Below, piece after piece: positions 1-7,443 of a stretch of 64,000 bases of DNA. The number at the start of each line of letters is the position of its first letter. The stretch's first letter is position 1. The notes below the pieces were generated by a model. It was not told where the DNA came from and made no database searches. It worked only from the letters and a program-made list of their open reading frames with translations. Source of the stretch: Pseudobacteroides sp035370245 (GTDB lineage Bacteria > Bacillota > Clostridia > Acetivibrionales > DSM-2933). The DNA lies in the NCBI GenBank assembly GCA_035370245.1, contig DAOOVO010000005.1, positions 9,424 to 73,423 on the forward strand, in the 5' to 3' direction. The position numbers and the translations under genes are program-made.

Positions 1-64
1 AAGTATGGGAATTATTGAAATAATATAGTATTATTGAAATGAGAAAAATGAAGGAGAATTATTA

Positions 65-1108
65 ATGATTCATTTCATGAAATGTAAAACTAAAATTATT
101 ATTTTATCATTTTTATTTATTTTCATATGCAGTGGCTGTATATCGGATAAAGAAGAGAAAATTTATGAGAGAACCGATTATGCATTAGGTACCATAAATA
201 AAATCAAAATTTTTGACCACGATTCGAAAGAGCTTTTGGATATTTTGTTTGAGAGGCTTAATGACATTGAAAATAAAATGTCTGTAAATATTGAAAATAG
301 TGAGATCTCCAATATAAATAACAATGCAGGAGATACACCCATAAAAGTATCGGAGGAGACATTTAAGCTCGTAAAAAAGGCTGTAAATTTTTGTGAATTA
401 TCGGGGGGAGCATTCGACATAAGTCTTGGACCTGTAATTAAACTCTGGGGTATTGGAACAGAAAATCAAAGGGTACCCGACAAATCTGAGATAACAAAGG
501 CCCTTCAATTGACAGGTTATAAAAAAATTATAATAGATAGTGAAAATCAGAGCATATTTCTTAAAGATAAAGGCATGGCACTGGATTTAGGTGGAATTGC
601 AAAAGGTCATGCTGCGGACGAAATAAAACGCATATTGGAGGAGAATAATGTGAGAAGTGCCATTATTGATTTGGGAGGCAATATCATTGCCCATGGCAAA
701 AAGACAGATGGCACAGAGTGGAAAGTAGGAATTCAAGACCCATACAGTGAAAGAAACGATTATTTGGGAGTATTGAGTGTATCAGACAGTACCATAGTTA
801 CATCAGGTGCATATGAGAGATTTTTCATAGAAAATAATGTAAGGTATCATCATATTTTTGACGGCAAGACAGGTTATCCCTGTGACAATGAAGTGATGTC
901 GGTAACAATTGTATCCGATATATCTGAAGATGCAGATGCATTATCTACTGCATGTTTTGTTTTGGGGGTTGAAGAAGGCATGAAGCTCATTGATTCCTTA
1001 CCGGGAACAGGGTGCATCTTTGTTACAAAGGATAATAAAATATACATCTCAAATGAATTGAAAGATAAATTTCAATTGACATCGGATTTATATACTGTCA
1101 TTGGATAG
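65..1108 (+). CDS. apbE: FAD:protein FMN transferase (ApbE family lipoprotein)
   Basis: Transfers FMN from FAD onto Thr of FMN-binding proteins such as RnfG/D-type or extracellular electron-transfer subunits, acting outside the membrane. The 347-aa product has an N-terminal signal ending in a lipobox (Cys25). The family-typical segments are visible: an LGTIN stretch near the mature N-terminus, a GGAFDIS segment near residue 117, LDLGGIAKGHA near 173, and TSGAYERFF followed by HHIFDGKTGYP. The start is ATG at 65, preceded by AAGGAG 8 nt upstream. The length is normal for ApbE. It is the first gene of a trio with a NusG-domain-II protein and a Gx transporter. No FMN-acceptor protein is in the window, so its target is probably further upstream or unlinked. 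Confidence 0.93.
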   Translation: MIHFMKCKTKIIILSFLFIFICSGCISDKEEKIYERTDYALGTINKIKIFDHDSKELLDILFERLNDIENKMSVNIENSEISNINNNAGDTPIKVSEETFKLVKKAVNFCELSGGAFDISLGPVIKLWGIGTENQRVPDKSEITKALQLTGYKKIIIDSENQSIFLKDKGMALDLGGIAKGHAADEIKRILEENNVRSAIIDLGGNIIAHGKKTDGTEWKVGIQDPYSERNDYLGVLSVSDSTIVTSGAYERFFIENNVRYHHIFDGKTGYPCDNEVMSVTIVSDISEDADALSTACFVLGVEEGMKLIDSLPGTGCIFVTKDNKIYISNELKDKFQLTSDLYTVIG

Positions 1109-1145
1109 TTAATGTTAAAAGTTGATTGATAAAGAGGGAAGCATT

Positions 1146-1523
1146 ATGAGAAAGAAAGAATTAATACTGATAGGCATTATTCTTATAATTGCATGTGGGG
1201 TATATGGTCTGAACATATATTTAAACAGGCTTGATGAAGGCCATAAGAAAACAGTCAACATATTTATTGAGGGAAAGCTTTTTAAAAGTGTTGATATCGA
1301 TACGTATGAAGAAGTAAAGATAGACACTGAATACGGTAAGAACATTGTATTAATTGACAGGGGCAAGGTAAGAATGAAAGAGGCCAGCTGCCCTGACAAT
1401 GTTTGTGTCCATATGGGATGGATTAGTAAAACAATACAGAATATAGTTTGTCTTCCTGCAAAAGTTCATGTGGAAATAGCGGGAAAAGAAGAGATAGGTG
1501 AAATAGATGCAGTTTCAAAATAA
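1146..1523 (+). CDS. NusG domain II-containing small membrane-anchored protein
   Basis: A 125-aa protein with one N-terminal membrane segment and an extracytoplasmic NusG-II (beta-barrel) domain. The family signature, two Cys in an ASCPDNVCVHMG block followed by a VCLPAKV block, is clear. I start it at ATG 1146, after a GAGGG ribosome site, rather than the in-frame TTG at 1122. It lies between apbE and a Gx transporter, and its 3' end overlaps the next gene by 17 nt, which indicates translational coupling. This arrangement recurs in loci linked to flavinylated electron transfer. The molecular role of the domain is not established. Confidence 0.85.
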   Translation: MRKKELILIGIILIIACGVYGLNIYLNRLDEGHKKTVNIFIEGKLFKSVDIDTYEEVKIDTEYGKNIVLIDRGKVRMKEASCPDNVCVHMGWISKTIQNIVCLPAKVHVEIAGKEEIGEIDAVSK

Positions 1524-2046
1524 CGGCAATAGAAAAATTAAAAAAACGGTATTTATGGCTATTTTGCTGTCTTTAGCATTGGTAATCGGTTACGTGGAAC
1601 AATTTATACCTGTTCCTGTAGTGGTGCCTGGAGTTAAATTGGGATTGGCAAATATAATAACATTGACAGCATTATATTTTCTCAACTTCAAAGAATGCCT
1701 CATGTTGGTTATTTTAAGGGTAGTTCTTACTGGATTCTTTGCAGGGAATATTATTAGTATGTGGTATAGCCTGTCGGGAGGGATATTGAGCTTTCTGGTT
1801 ATGTTCTTGCTTATAAGACTTTTTAAAGATAAATTAAGCACTGTTTTTATAAGCATAACAGGAGCGTTTTTCCATAATATAGGACAACTTGTAGTAGTAG
1901 GGATAATAACTAAAAGTTTCTTGGTTTCGTTGGGGTATTTTCCCATACTGGCAGTTTCTGCTGTTGTCGGAGGTTTATTAACAGGATTGTGTGCAGGGAA
2001 AATTATAAATGTACTAAATCACAATGCGTTTTTATTGGATATATAG
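1507..2046 (+). CDS. Gx transporter family protein (Hpre_diP_synt_I)
   Basis: A 179-aa integral membrane protein with about five hydrophobic helices. It carries the typical N-terminal phrase VPGVKLGLANIITL and a conserved FFHNIGQL segment. This family resembles ECF-transporter substrate-binding (S) components. It is also called heptaprenyl diphosphate synthase component I, an old name that probably does not describe its chemistry. It starts inside the end of the NusG-II gene, so it is translated from the same mRNA. Given the ApbE neighbour, a role in supplying a flavin or quinone-related small molecule to an electron-transfer system is plausible inference only. Confidence 0.85.
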   Translation: MQFQNNGNRKIKKTVFMAILLSLALVIGYVEQFIPVPVVVPGVKLGLANIITLTALYFLNFKECLMLVILRVVLTGFFAGNIISMWYSLSGGILSFLVMFLLIRLFKDKLSTVFISITGAFFHNIGQLVVVGIITKSFLVSLGYFPILAVSAVVGGLLTGLCAGKIINVLNHNAFLLDI

Positions 2047-2082
2047 AAAGTGTTGATATTTAACGTCAATAACGTGTAAAAA

Positions 2083-2211
2083 TTTTACTTAAGTAAAAAA
2101 TTTAATGTGAAATGTATTTAAAACCAATAATAATACTGTATAATTATAATATTAAATATTGTTGGTTTGCATTTAACAGTACATAATCGCAAGTGATTTT
2201 GTACTGTTAAA
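2083..2211. promoter_or_regulatory. Cluster of inverted repeats in the 397-nt leader before the DUF4956 gene
   Basis: Three inverted repeats sit in a row in the gene-free stretch 2047-2443. A perfect 16-bp palindrome lies at 2083-2098. A pair of 12-nt arms, 11 of 12 matching (2121-2132 and 2157-2168), brackets a TATAAT at 2139-2144. A long hairpin at 2172-2211 has 12 bp, one mismatch, then 4 bp, with loop GCAAGT. The hairpin has no U-tract, so it is not a standard terminator. Nothing in 2212-2430 matches a riboswitch class I know. Confidence 0.5.
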
Positions 2212-2437
2212 GTTGTTACAGGAAATTATGTTGCAATATGTGCCGTAATATTCCAGTTGCATACAAATGCAGGCCGATTTAGAATGTGCTTACATATTAG
2301 ATAATATAATTTAGAAAGGAGTTTATTTAGAAAGGGTTGTATCTATGGACAAGCACGATATACGAATATTATAAAGGATGGTGATTTAAGGGATATTGAA
2401 ATGGTGCATATTAAGTAAAATTTCTAGGGGGTGAACA

Positions 2438-2446
2438 ATGTAAATG
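2438..2446 (+). promoter_or_regulatory. Start-stop element (ATG TAA ATG) at the DUF4956 start
   Basis: The sequence reads AGGGGG, TGAACA, ATG TAA, ATG. The ribosome site is ideally spaced (6 nt) for the first ATG, which is followed at once by a TAA stop. The gene's own ATG comes directly after, 12 nt from the ribosome site. A ribosome could initiate, terminate and re-initiate here. Confidence 0.45.
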
Positions 2447-3127
2447 TTTGAATCCATATTCAATTCGCCGGAACACGCGAATCTTACATTTTGGAGTGCA
2501 ATATTTACTTTGATTATAGCTTTTATACTAGGAATGATAATCAGTATAACTTATATAAAAACAAATTCAAGAAAGACTCATAATCAGAACTTTATATTGA
2601 CACTTATAATGATATCACCCATTATAGCCATAATAATACTTTTAATCGGTAATAATGTAGCACGTGCATTCGGCCTTGCAGGAGCGTTTTCCATTATTCG
2701 TTTCAGAAGTCAGGCAGGAGACCCAAAGGACATAGCCTATGTATTCTTCACAATGGCAGCAGGTTTGGCTTGTGGAGTAGGTTTGTATGGCTACGCTACC
2801 TTGTTTACTGTGATTTTATGTTTACTTATGGCGATTTTGTCGCTTTCCAACTTCGGTTCAAACAAGAGCCATGAAAAAACTCTTAAGATAGTAATACCGG
2901 AAGACCTTGATTATCATGGAGTTTTTGATGAAGTTTTAGAAAAATATACAATAACTCATGAATTAAGAAGGGTAAAGACTACTGAGTTAGGTTCGCTTTT
3001 TGAGCTTGTTTATATGGTTAATTTAAGATTTGAAGCCAATGAAAAGGATTTTATAGATGAAATAAGATGCAGGAATGGAAATCTCAGTGTAGTTCTTATT
3101 ATGAAAGCAGAACAATCTGAATATTAA
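2444..3127 (+). CDS. DUF4956 domain-containing membrane protein
   Basis: A 227-aa protein. The N-terminal two thirds holds about four membrane helices and the family hallmark GAFSIIRFRS followed by a DPKDIAY segment. The C-terminal ~75 residues form a soluble domain rich in charged residues. DUF4956 proteins are often encoded near VTC-type polyphosphate polymerase or CotH genes, but neither is present here, and the function is unknown. The start at ATG 2444 directly follows an ATG-TAA minimal frame. A rho-independent hairpin follows the gene at 3162-3210, so it is probably monocistronic. Confidence 0.85.
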   Translation: MFESIFNSPEHANLTFWSAIFTLIIAFILGMIISITYIKTNSRKTHNQNFILTLIMISPIIAIIILLIGNNVARAFGLAGAFSIIRFRSQAGDPKDIAYVFFTMAAGLACGVGLYGYATLFTVILCLLMAILSLSNFGSNKSHEKTLKIVIPEDLDYHGVFDEVLEKYTITHELRRVKTTELGSLFELVYMVNLRFEANEKDFIDEIRCRNGNLSVVLIMKAEQSEY

Positions 3128-3161
3128 AATATTAATATAAAAGCTAGCTGATTTTTATATA

Positions 3162-3210
3162 GGAACCATCTTTCAAATAACTTAAGTTTGGTTATTGGAA
3201 AGATGGTTTC
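3162..3210 (+). terminator. Hairpin terminator after the DUF4956 gene
   Basis: Arms GGAACCATCTTTC and GAAAGATGGTTTC are complementary apart from one G-T pair, with a partly paired loop and a weak T-run after it. Confidence 0.6.
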
Positions 3211-3288
3211 TATTCATGTAAAGCAATGTTATGTTTGTATGGGTATATTTGAAATGAGCTGCAAAACATTGAAATTCAAGGTTTTCAA

Positions 3289-3338
3289 TTGACTTTGATA
3301 TTTTTATATGTTAACTTAGTAATGGTCGATATGCATAA
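3289..3338 (+). promoter_or_regulatory. Predicted promoter and initially transcribed 15-mer before the stalk protein
   Basis: TTGACT (3289-3294), 17 nt, then a weak -10 TAACTT (3312-3317). The 15-mer GGTCGATATGCATAA begins 12 nt after the -10 start (3324-3338). The identical 15-mer lies at the same distance from a good -10 at 56263. An ATG inside it (3332) opens a 14-codon frame overlapping the main start; it has no ribosome site. Confidence 0.4.
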
Positions 3339-3364
3339 GTGGGTTTGGGGAGGTAGTTTTTGGA

Positions 3365-5506
3365 ATGGAATATAAAATAAATAAAAGAAAATTTTATTTA
3401 TTTAAAGCATTGCTTATTACATACATTTTTTTTATGTTCTTTATAATAAATGGTCAGTGTTATGCAGATTCATCATTTGTAGATCTGCTTTTTAAAATAG
3501 GATCTACAAAATATACATCTCAAGATGAAACTAAAACCGTTGATTTGGCTCCCTTTATCCAAAATAATACGACCCTGATTCCGTTTAGAACTATCCTTGA
3601 GGAATTAGGATATAGCGTTCAATGGGATAGTAAGACTAAAACAATTACATCTTCAAATCAATCTACAACAATAATATTAAAAATAAATAGTATCTATGCT
3701 GAAGTAAATGGTGAGACTAAGATACTGTCAGTTACACCAAAGATTGTGTCAGGGAGGACCGTGGTACCTCTAAGGTTTGTTTCCGAGTGCTCCGGAGCAT
3801 TGGTTTCTTGGGATCAAAAGGAAAAAACAATTCATATAACACAATTTGGAAAATTTGATACGGGAAAAGTATTATATTTTGATAAAAACAACGGTCAAAA
3901 TACTTTATATACATATGACGGAGAACAGATTACGAATATTTCGATGGGAAATAAAGACATACAAAACTGGTATACATATAAGGGACAAGTGTTTTTAACA
4001 GTGGACGATCAAAGCAAAAGCAATAAAGGACTTTATATTTTGAGAGAGAATGGGCTGCAGTCATTGATGGAAAATTTTGAAATAAAGGAATGCTTTGAAT
4101 ATAATGATAATCTTGTTATACTTGGATATGACAGGGTTAAGCAATATGATATGCTATGCAGATTTGACGGCAAATCATTATATATTGTAAGGGATAATTT
4201 CTTTGTTGGAAAGTACTTTATATTTAAAAATAAGCTTGTTATAAGCAAGTATGATAATAACAGGAGATATTCTGTTGTTGTTATAGACGAGAACTCATGG
4301 GAGCCCACTATATTAAAGGATGGCTTTATTATTGCCGATTATGCAATGGACGACAACTATGTTTACATTACCTGCAACGAGCAGGAGGGAAGTAAAAAGC
4401 CTCTTGTGGTTTATGACGGATACGGGGTTTCCCCGTCTGCTTTTAATGTGTTTTTGGATGATGCTGATGTGGATATTCGCAAGGTATTTATGTTTAAAGG
4501 CAGATTGCTTGCCGTAATTAAAAACAATTTATGCATTGTGGATGACAACAAACCCATACGGGTGGTTTTTCAGGACATAGGTGCAAAAGTTCAGTATATC
4601 GTAAATTATATTCGAGTATTCAATAATAGGTTATATTTGGGAACTGCATCTAATGCATACTATTATAATGAGGATTATTCTTCAATCAGCAAACCTGCAA
4701 ACTTTATTGCACAGCAAGGAGGAATTATAGAAGTTTCCAATATTGTAACTTCGGATTTGGCTGAAGTTAAAAATGTTTCATATATTACTATGAATCTGGG
4801 TACATATAGAAAGCTGATACAAAAATTTGTACCAATGGATATAAGGCTTGAAAACAATCTTTTATTGGCATTGGGAAAGGATGCCGAAACATCAGATAAT
4901 ATATTATATACCTATGATGGGTTGAACATTAATAAGCTTGTAGACATAGTTAAAATTAATAATACTGTTTCTTCAGGAGACAAAACTTTTATAGATGTGA
5001 AGGATAAAAACAGGTTGGACGGTACAGAAAGGAATACTATTATCATGCAGAACGGATTGGAAATATCCAATCTTGTTGTGGGATTTGAAACAAAAAGATG
5101 GTCTGACCTCAATAGTAGTTTAATATTCACAGGCTATGAAAGTTCAGGTAAAAGAAACAAGGTATATTCGCTAAAATCTCAGCTTTTAGAGCAGTTAGGC
5201 AATTTTGATGCCGAGTATTGGAATGAGTTTAACGGCAATTTGTTTATAAGCGGCTTGAATAAGGAAAGTAAATCGTATCAGCTTTATAAGTTCAAAGACG
5301 AAAATATTTTGTTTTTAAAAGATAATATAAAAATTGTAAATATACTAAAAGCAAAGGGACCATATTATTTCATTGATGCCATTGATAAAGATCCTAATTC
5401 TAATAAGTTTGACAGTAGAATTCTCTTTATTTATGATGATGTATCAAATGATTTTTACAGCGTGAAAGCAGGACTACAGATATGGGACATGCTATATGTG
5501 TATTAG
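3365..5506 (+). CDS. Stalk domain-containing secreted protein with C-terminal propeller-like region
   Basis: A 713-aa secreted protein. A signal peptide covers about residues 1-35. Residues ~40-160 form a stalk (copper-amine-oxidase N-like) domain, shown by TTLIPFRTILEELGY and RTVVPLRFVSE phrases, each followed by a V(Q/S)WD motif. The remaining ~550 residues are a series of short strands with repeated phrases of the type 'LYTYDGxxI' and 'NGxLFIxG', suggesting a beta-propeller of the kelch or WD kind. No enzymatic residues stand out. ATG 3365 has GGGGAGGT about 10 nt upstream. It is transcribed alone. The role is unknown; surface or matrix display is likely by analogy with other clostridial stalk proteins. 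Confidence 0.8.
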   Translation: MEYKINKRKFYLFKALLITYIFFMFFIINGQCYADSSFVDLLFKIGSTKYTSQDETKTVDLAPFIQNNTTLIPFRTILEELGYSVQWDSKTKTITSSNQSTTIILKINSIYAEVNGETKILSVTPKIVSGRTVVPLRFVSECSGALVSWDQKEKTIHITQFGKFDTGKVLYFDKNNGQNTLYTYDGEQITNISMGNKDIQNWYTYKGQVFLTVDDQSKSNKGLYILRENGLQSLMENFEIKECFEYNDNLVILGYDRVKQYDMLCRFDGKSLYIVRDNFFVGKYFIFKNKLVISKYDNNRRYSVVVIDENSWEPTILKDGFIIADYAMDDNYVYITCNEQEGSKKPLVVYDGYGVSPSAFNVFLDDADVDIRKVFMFKGRLLAVIKNNLCIVDDNKPIRVVFQDIGAKVQYIVNYIRVFNNRLYLGTASNAYYYNEDYSSISKPANFIAQQGGIIEVSNIVTSDLAEVKNVSYITMNLGTYRKLIQKFVPMDIRLENNLLLALGKDAETSDNILYTYDGLNINKLVDIVKINNTVSSGDKTFIDVKDKNRLDGTERNTIIMQNGLEISNLVVGFETKRWSDLNSSLIFTGYESSGKRNKVYSLKSQLLEQLGNFDAEYWNEFNGNLFISGLNKESKSYQLYKFKDENILFLKDNIKIVNILKAKGPYYFIDAIDKDPNSNKFDSRILFIYDDVSNDFYSVKAGLQIWDMLYVY

Positions 5507-5570
5507 GAGATATTTGGGCTATCAAATTAAGAGTAATATCACAGCTAATATAGTTTAAATAATATGCGAC

Positions 5571-5594
5571 AAAGAACGGTATATACCATTCTTT
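5571..5594. terminator. Bidirectional terminator between convergent genes
   Basis: AAAGAACGGTAT and ATACCATTCTTT form a nearly perfect inverted repeat between the stalk gene (plus) and the MerR gene (minus). Confidence 0.55.
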
Positions 5595-5640
5595 ATCACA
5601 CATTTTAAAAATATAATATTTCAGAGGGGATTATACATTT

Positions 5641-6222
5641 TTAAAGAATACTCTTTTGGAATGCCTTGCCTATAAGCTTCTTGAATATTCCTGATTGATT
5701 TTTCTTTCTCCATTTAGACAAACAATCGTCCACATCTTGAAAATGCTTATCCATCTTTGTCTCAAGCTTACGCATATTATTTTCTATACATGCACCAAGT
5801 TCCAATTTGTTTTTTGTAAGCTCCTTCGATATATGTTCCTTAGTCAAAGAAAATTCGTTGCTGACTGTGCATGAAATTTCATCCTTCAATGCCATAAAAA
5901 TACTTTTAAACTCAGCAAGTGCGGCTTCATTGATTTTATTAGGAACTGTTAATGACACTTCAGAATTAATAACTTCCGGTGTCTCGATAACATTTTCTCT
6001 TTGTAAAATTTTACGGATAGCTTTGATCTCAAGGCCTTCGTCCCGCATTGTTTTTATTTGATACATAATATTTGCAAGTTCGGTAGTATAATATCTTCTT
6101 CCACGCTCATCCTTTGGAACTTTTATCTGAAATTCCTTTTCATAAAATCTTAGAGTATGGTCTGTAACGTTTAGATATTGGCTTAATTCTGTTATTGTGT
6201 ATCTTTCCTTTAGTACATCCAT
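5641..6222 (-). CDS. MerR-type HTH protein with coiled-coil tail (RacA-like architecture)
   Basis: 193 aa. Residues ~8-75 form a MerR winged helix: YTITELSQYLNVTDHTLRFYE, the wing phrase GRRYY, then a long recognition-to-dimer helix. Unlike metal- or drug-sensing MerR proteins there is no small ligand domain. The rest (about 95-180) is a charged amphipathic stretch suitable for a coiled coil, ending in a basic K/R-rich tail. This layout resembles Bacillus RacA (chromosome anchoring) more than a classical activator, but sequence identity to RacA cannot be claimed. ATG at 6222 is preceded by GGAGG 7 nt away. Neighbours give no functional hint. Confidence 0.75.
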   Translation of the reverse strand: MDVLKERYTITELSQYLNVTDHTLRFYEKEFQIKVPKDERGRRYYTTELANIMYQIKTMRDEGLEIKAIRKILQRENVIETPEVINSEVSLTVPNKINEAALAEFKSIFMALKDEISCTVSNEFSLTKEHISKELTKNKLELGACIENNMRKLETKMDKHFQDVDDCLSKWRKKNQSGIFKKLIGKAFQKSIL

Positions 6223-6340
6223 TTTATGCCTCCAACCAATTCTTTTTCAAGCTTCAATTAGTATCTGATTCAGAGTGTATATATATAATAACATTAATGT
6301 TAAAATATGTAAACATTCGATTATTCATTTCCCAAACCAA

Positions 6341-7246
6341 TTATATTAAAAGTGTTTTTGCATCAATTAGATTTTTAATATCTTGGGGAATACTTGCGGT
6401 TAAACGGATTTGACTATTAAAAACCGGATGGGTAAAAACAGTCTCAATTGAATGAAGTGCTTGCCTTCCTATTAATAGGTTGTCAGCATTTGAATCAGAG
6501 TATAATGTATCACCTATCAACGGATGACCGATTGCCTGGCAGTGAACTCTTATCTGGTGTGTACGTCCTGTTTCGAGACGAAATCTAAGTAATGTTGCAT
6601 CTTTAAGGTGCTTTAGTACGGTATAATGGGTGACGGCTCTATCTCCATCCTCCGAAATATGCCTTAACATTATGCTGCCGGGTTTTCTTGCAATGGGAAG
6701 GTCGATTGTTCCGGAAGTGTTTGCTACAATTCCCGATACAACCCCTATATATTCTTTAATATAGCAGTTTTCATGCATTTGTTTTATAAGTGATTGCTGG
6801 ATGAATTCATTTTTTGCAAATACTATTACCCCTGATGTATCCCTGTCAAGTCTGCTCACCGGGCGAATTTTTTTATGCTCATTGTTGTTTAAATAATGAA
6901 GCATCACTCCATTGGCAATAGTCCTTGAAGGATGACTGCAAGTCGGATGAACCACAATGCCCGGTTGCTTGTTTAATGCAATGAGGTATTCGTCTTCATA
7001 TATTATGTCAATAGGTACATCTTCGGGAACAATTTCATCGGCAGTTTCCACAAAATCTATATGTACTTCAACTGTTTCGCCTGAAGAAACATCGTGATTT
7101 ACATAGGTTAAGCATGAATTTACCAATATTTTTCGGTTGTTTTTAAGTCTTTTTATCAACCTTTCCGAAAGTCCCATTTTGTTTTTCAATATTGACTTAA
7201 GCTTTTTGCCGTTATCCTCAGGAAGCACTGTATATTTTAGAATCAA
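6341..7246 (-). CDS. RluA family RNA pseudouridine synthase
   Basis: Converts uridine to pseudouridine in rRNA or tRNA. The 301-aa product has an N-terminal S4-like RNA-binding region (residues ~12-60, LSERLIKRLKNN) and the catalytic domain with the hallmark SRLDRDTSGVIVFAKN, whose second Asp is catalytic. Downstream are the typical ETGRTHQIRVH and IGHPLIGDTLY motifs. The start is TTG at 7246, supported by AAAGGTGAT upstream. It is probably one of the RluD/YlyB-type paralogues found in clostridia; the modified site cannot be read from the sequence. Confidence 0.93.
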   Translation of the reverse strand: MILKYTVLPEDNGKKLKSILKNKMGLSERLIKRLKNNRKILVNSCLTYVNHDVSSGETVEVHIDFVETADEIVPEDVPIDIIYEDEYLIALNKQPGIVVHPTCSHPSRTIANGVMLHYLNNNEHKKIRPVSRLDRDTSGVIVFAKNEFIQQSLIKQMHENCYIKEYIGVVSGIVANTSGTIDLPIARKPGSIMLRHISEDGDRAVTHYTVLKHLKDATLLRFRLETGRTHQIRVHCQAIGHPLIGDTLYSDSNADNLLIGRQALHSIETVFTHPVFNSQIRLTASIPQDIKNLIDAKTLLI

Positions 7247-7443
7247 TCCAAATCACCTTTTCAATTAATTACAATCCATAATTTCTTTTCAGATAATTAT
7301 AAAGTAATTATAAAGACAATGACATGTAAAATCAATCAATTAATTTTTGAGGTTGAAATTGTTCTTGCTGTTGTATAAAATGAATAGGTATTTTGAAGAA
7401 GATTGAATATTATTGAAGCAAAAATTGAAAGTGAGTGGAAAAT

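Noticed and set aside
2212..2437. c-di-GMP or other known riboswitch before the DUF4956 gene
   Set aside because: None of the conserved segments of GEMM, c-di-GMP-II, TPP, FMN or cobalamin classes could be found by eye.
3324..3332. GGTCGATAT considered as a SigD (FliA) -10 element
   Set aside because: No TAAA-type -35 at the required distance at either copy. A SigA promoter explains the 56263 copy better.
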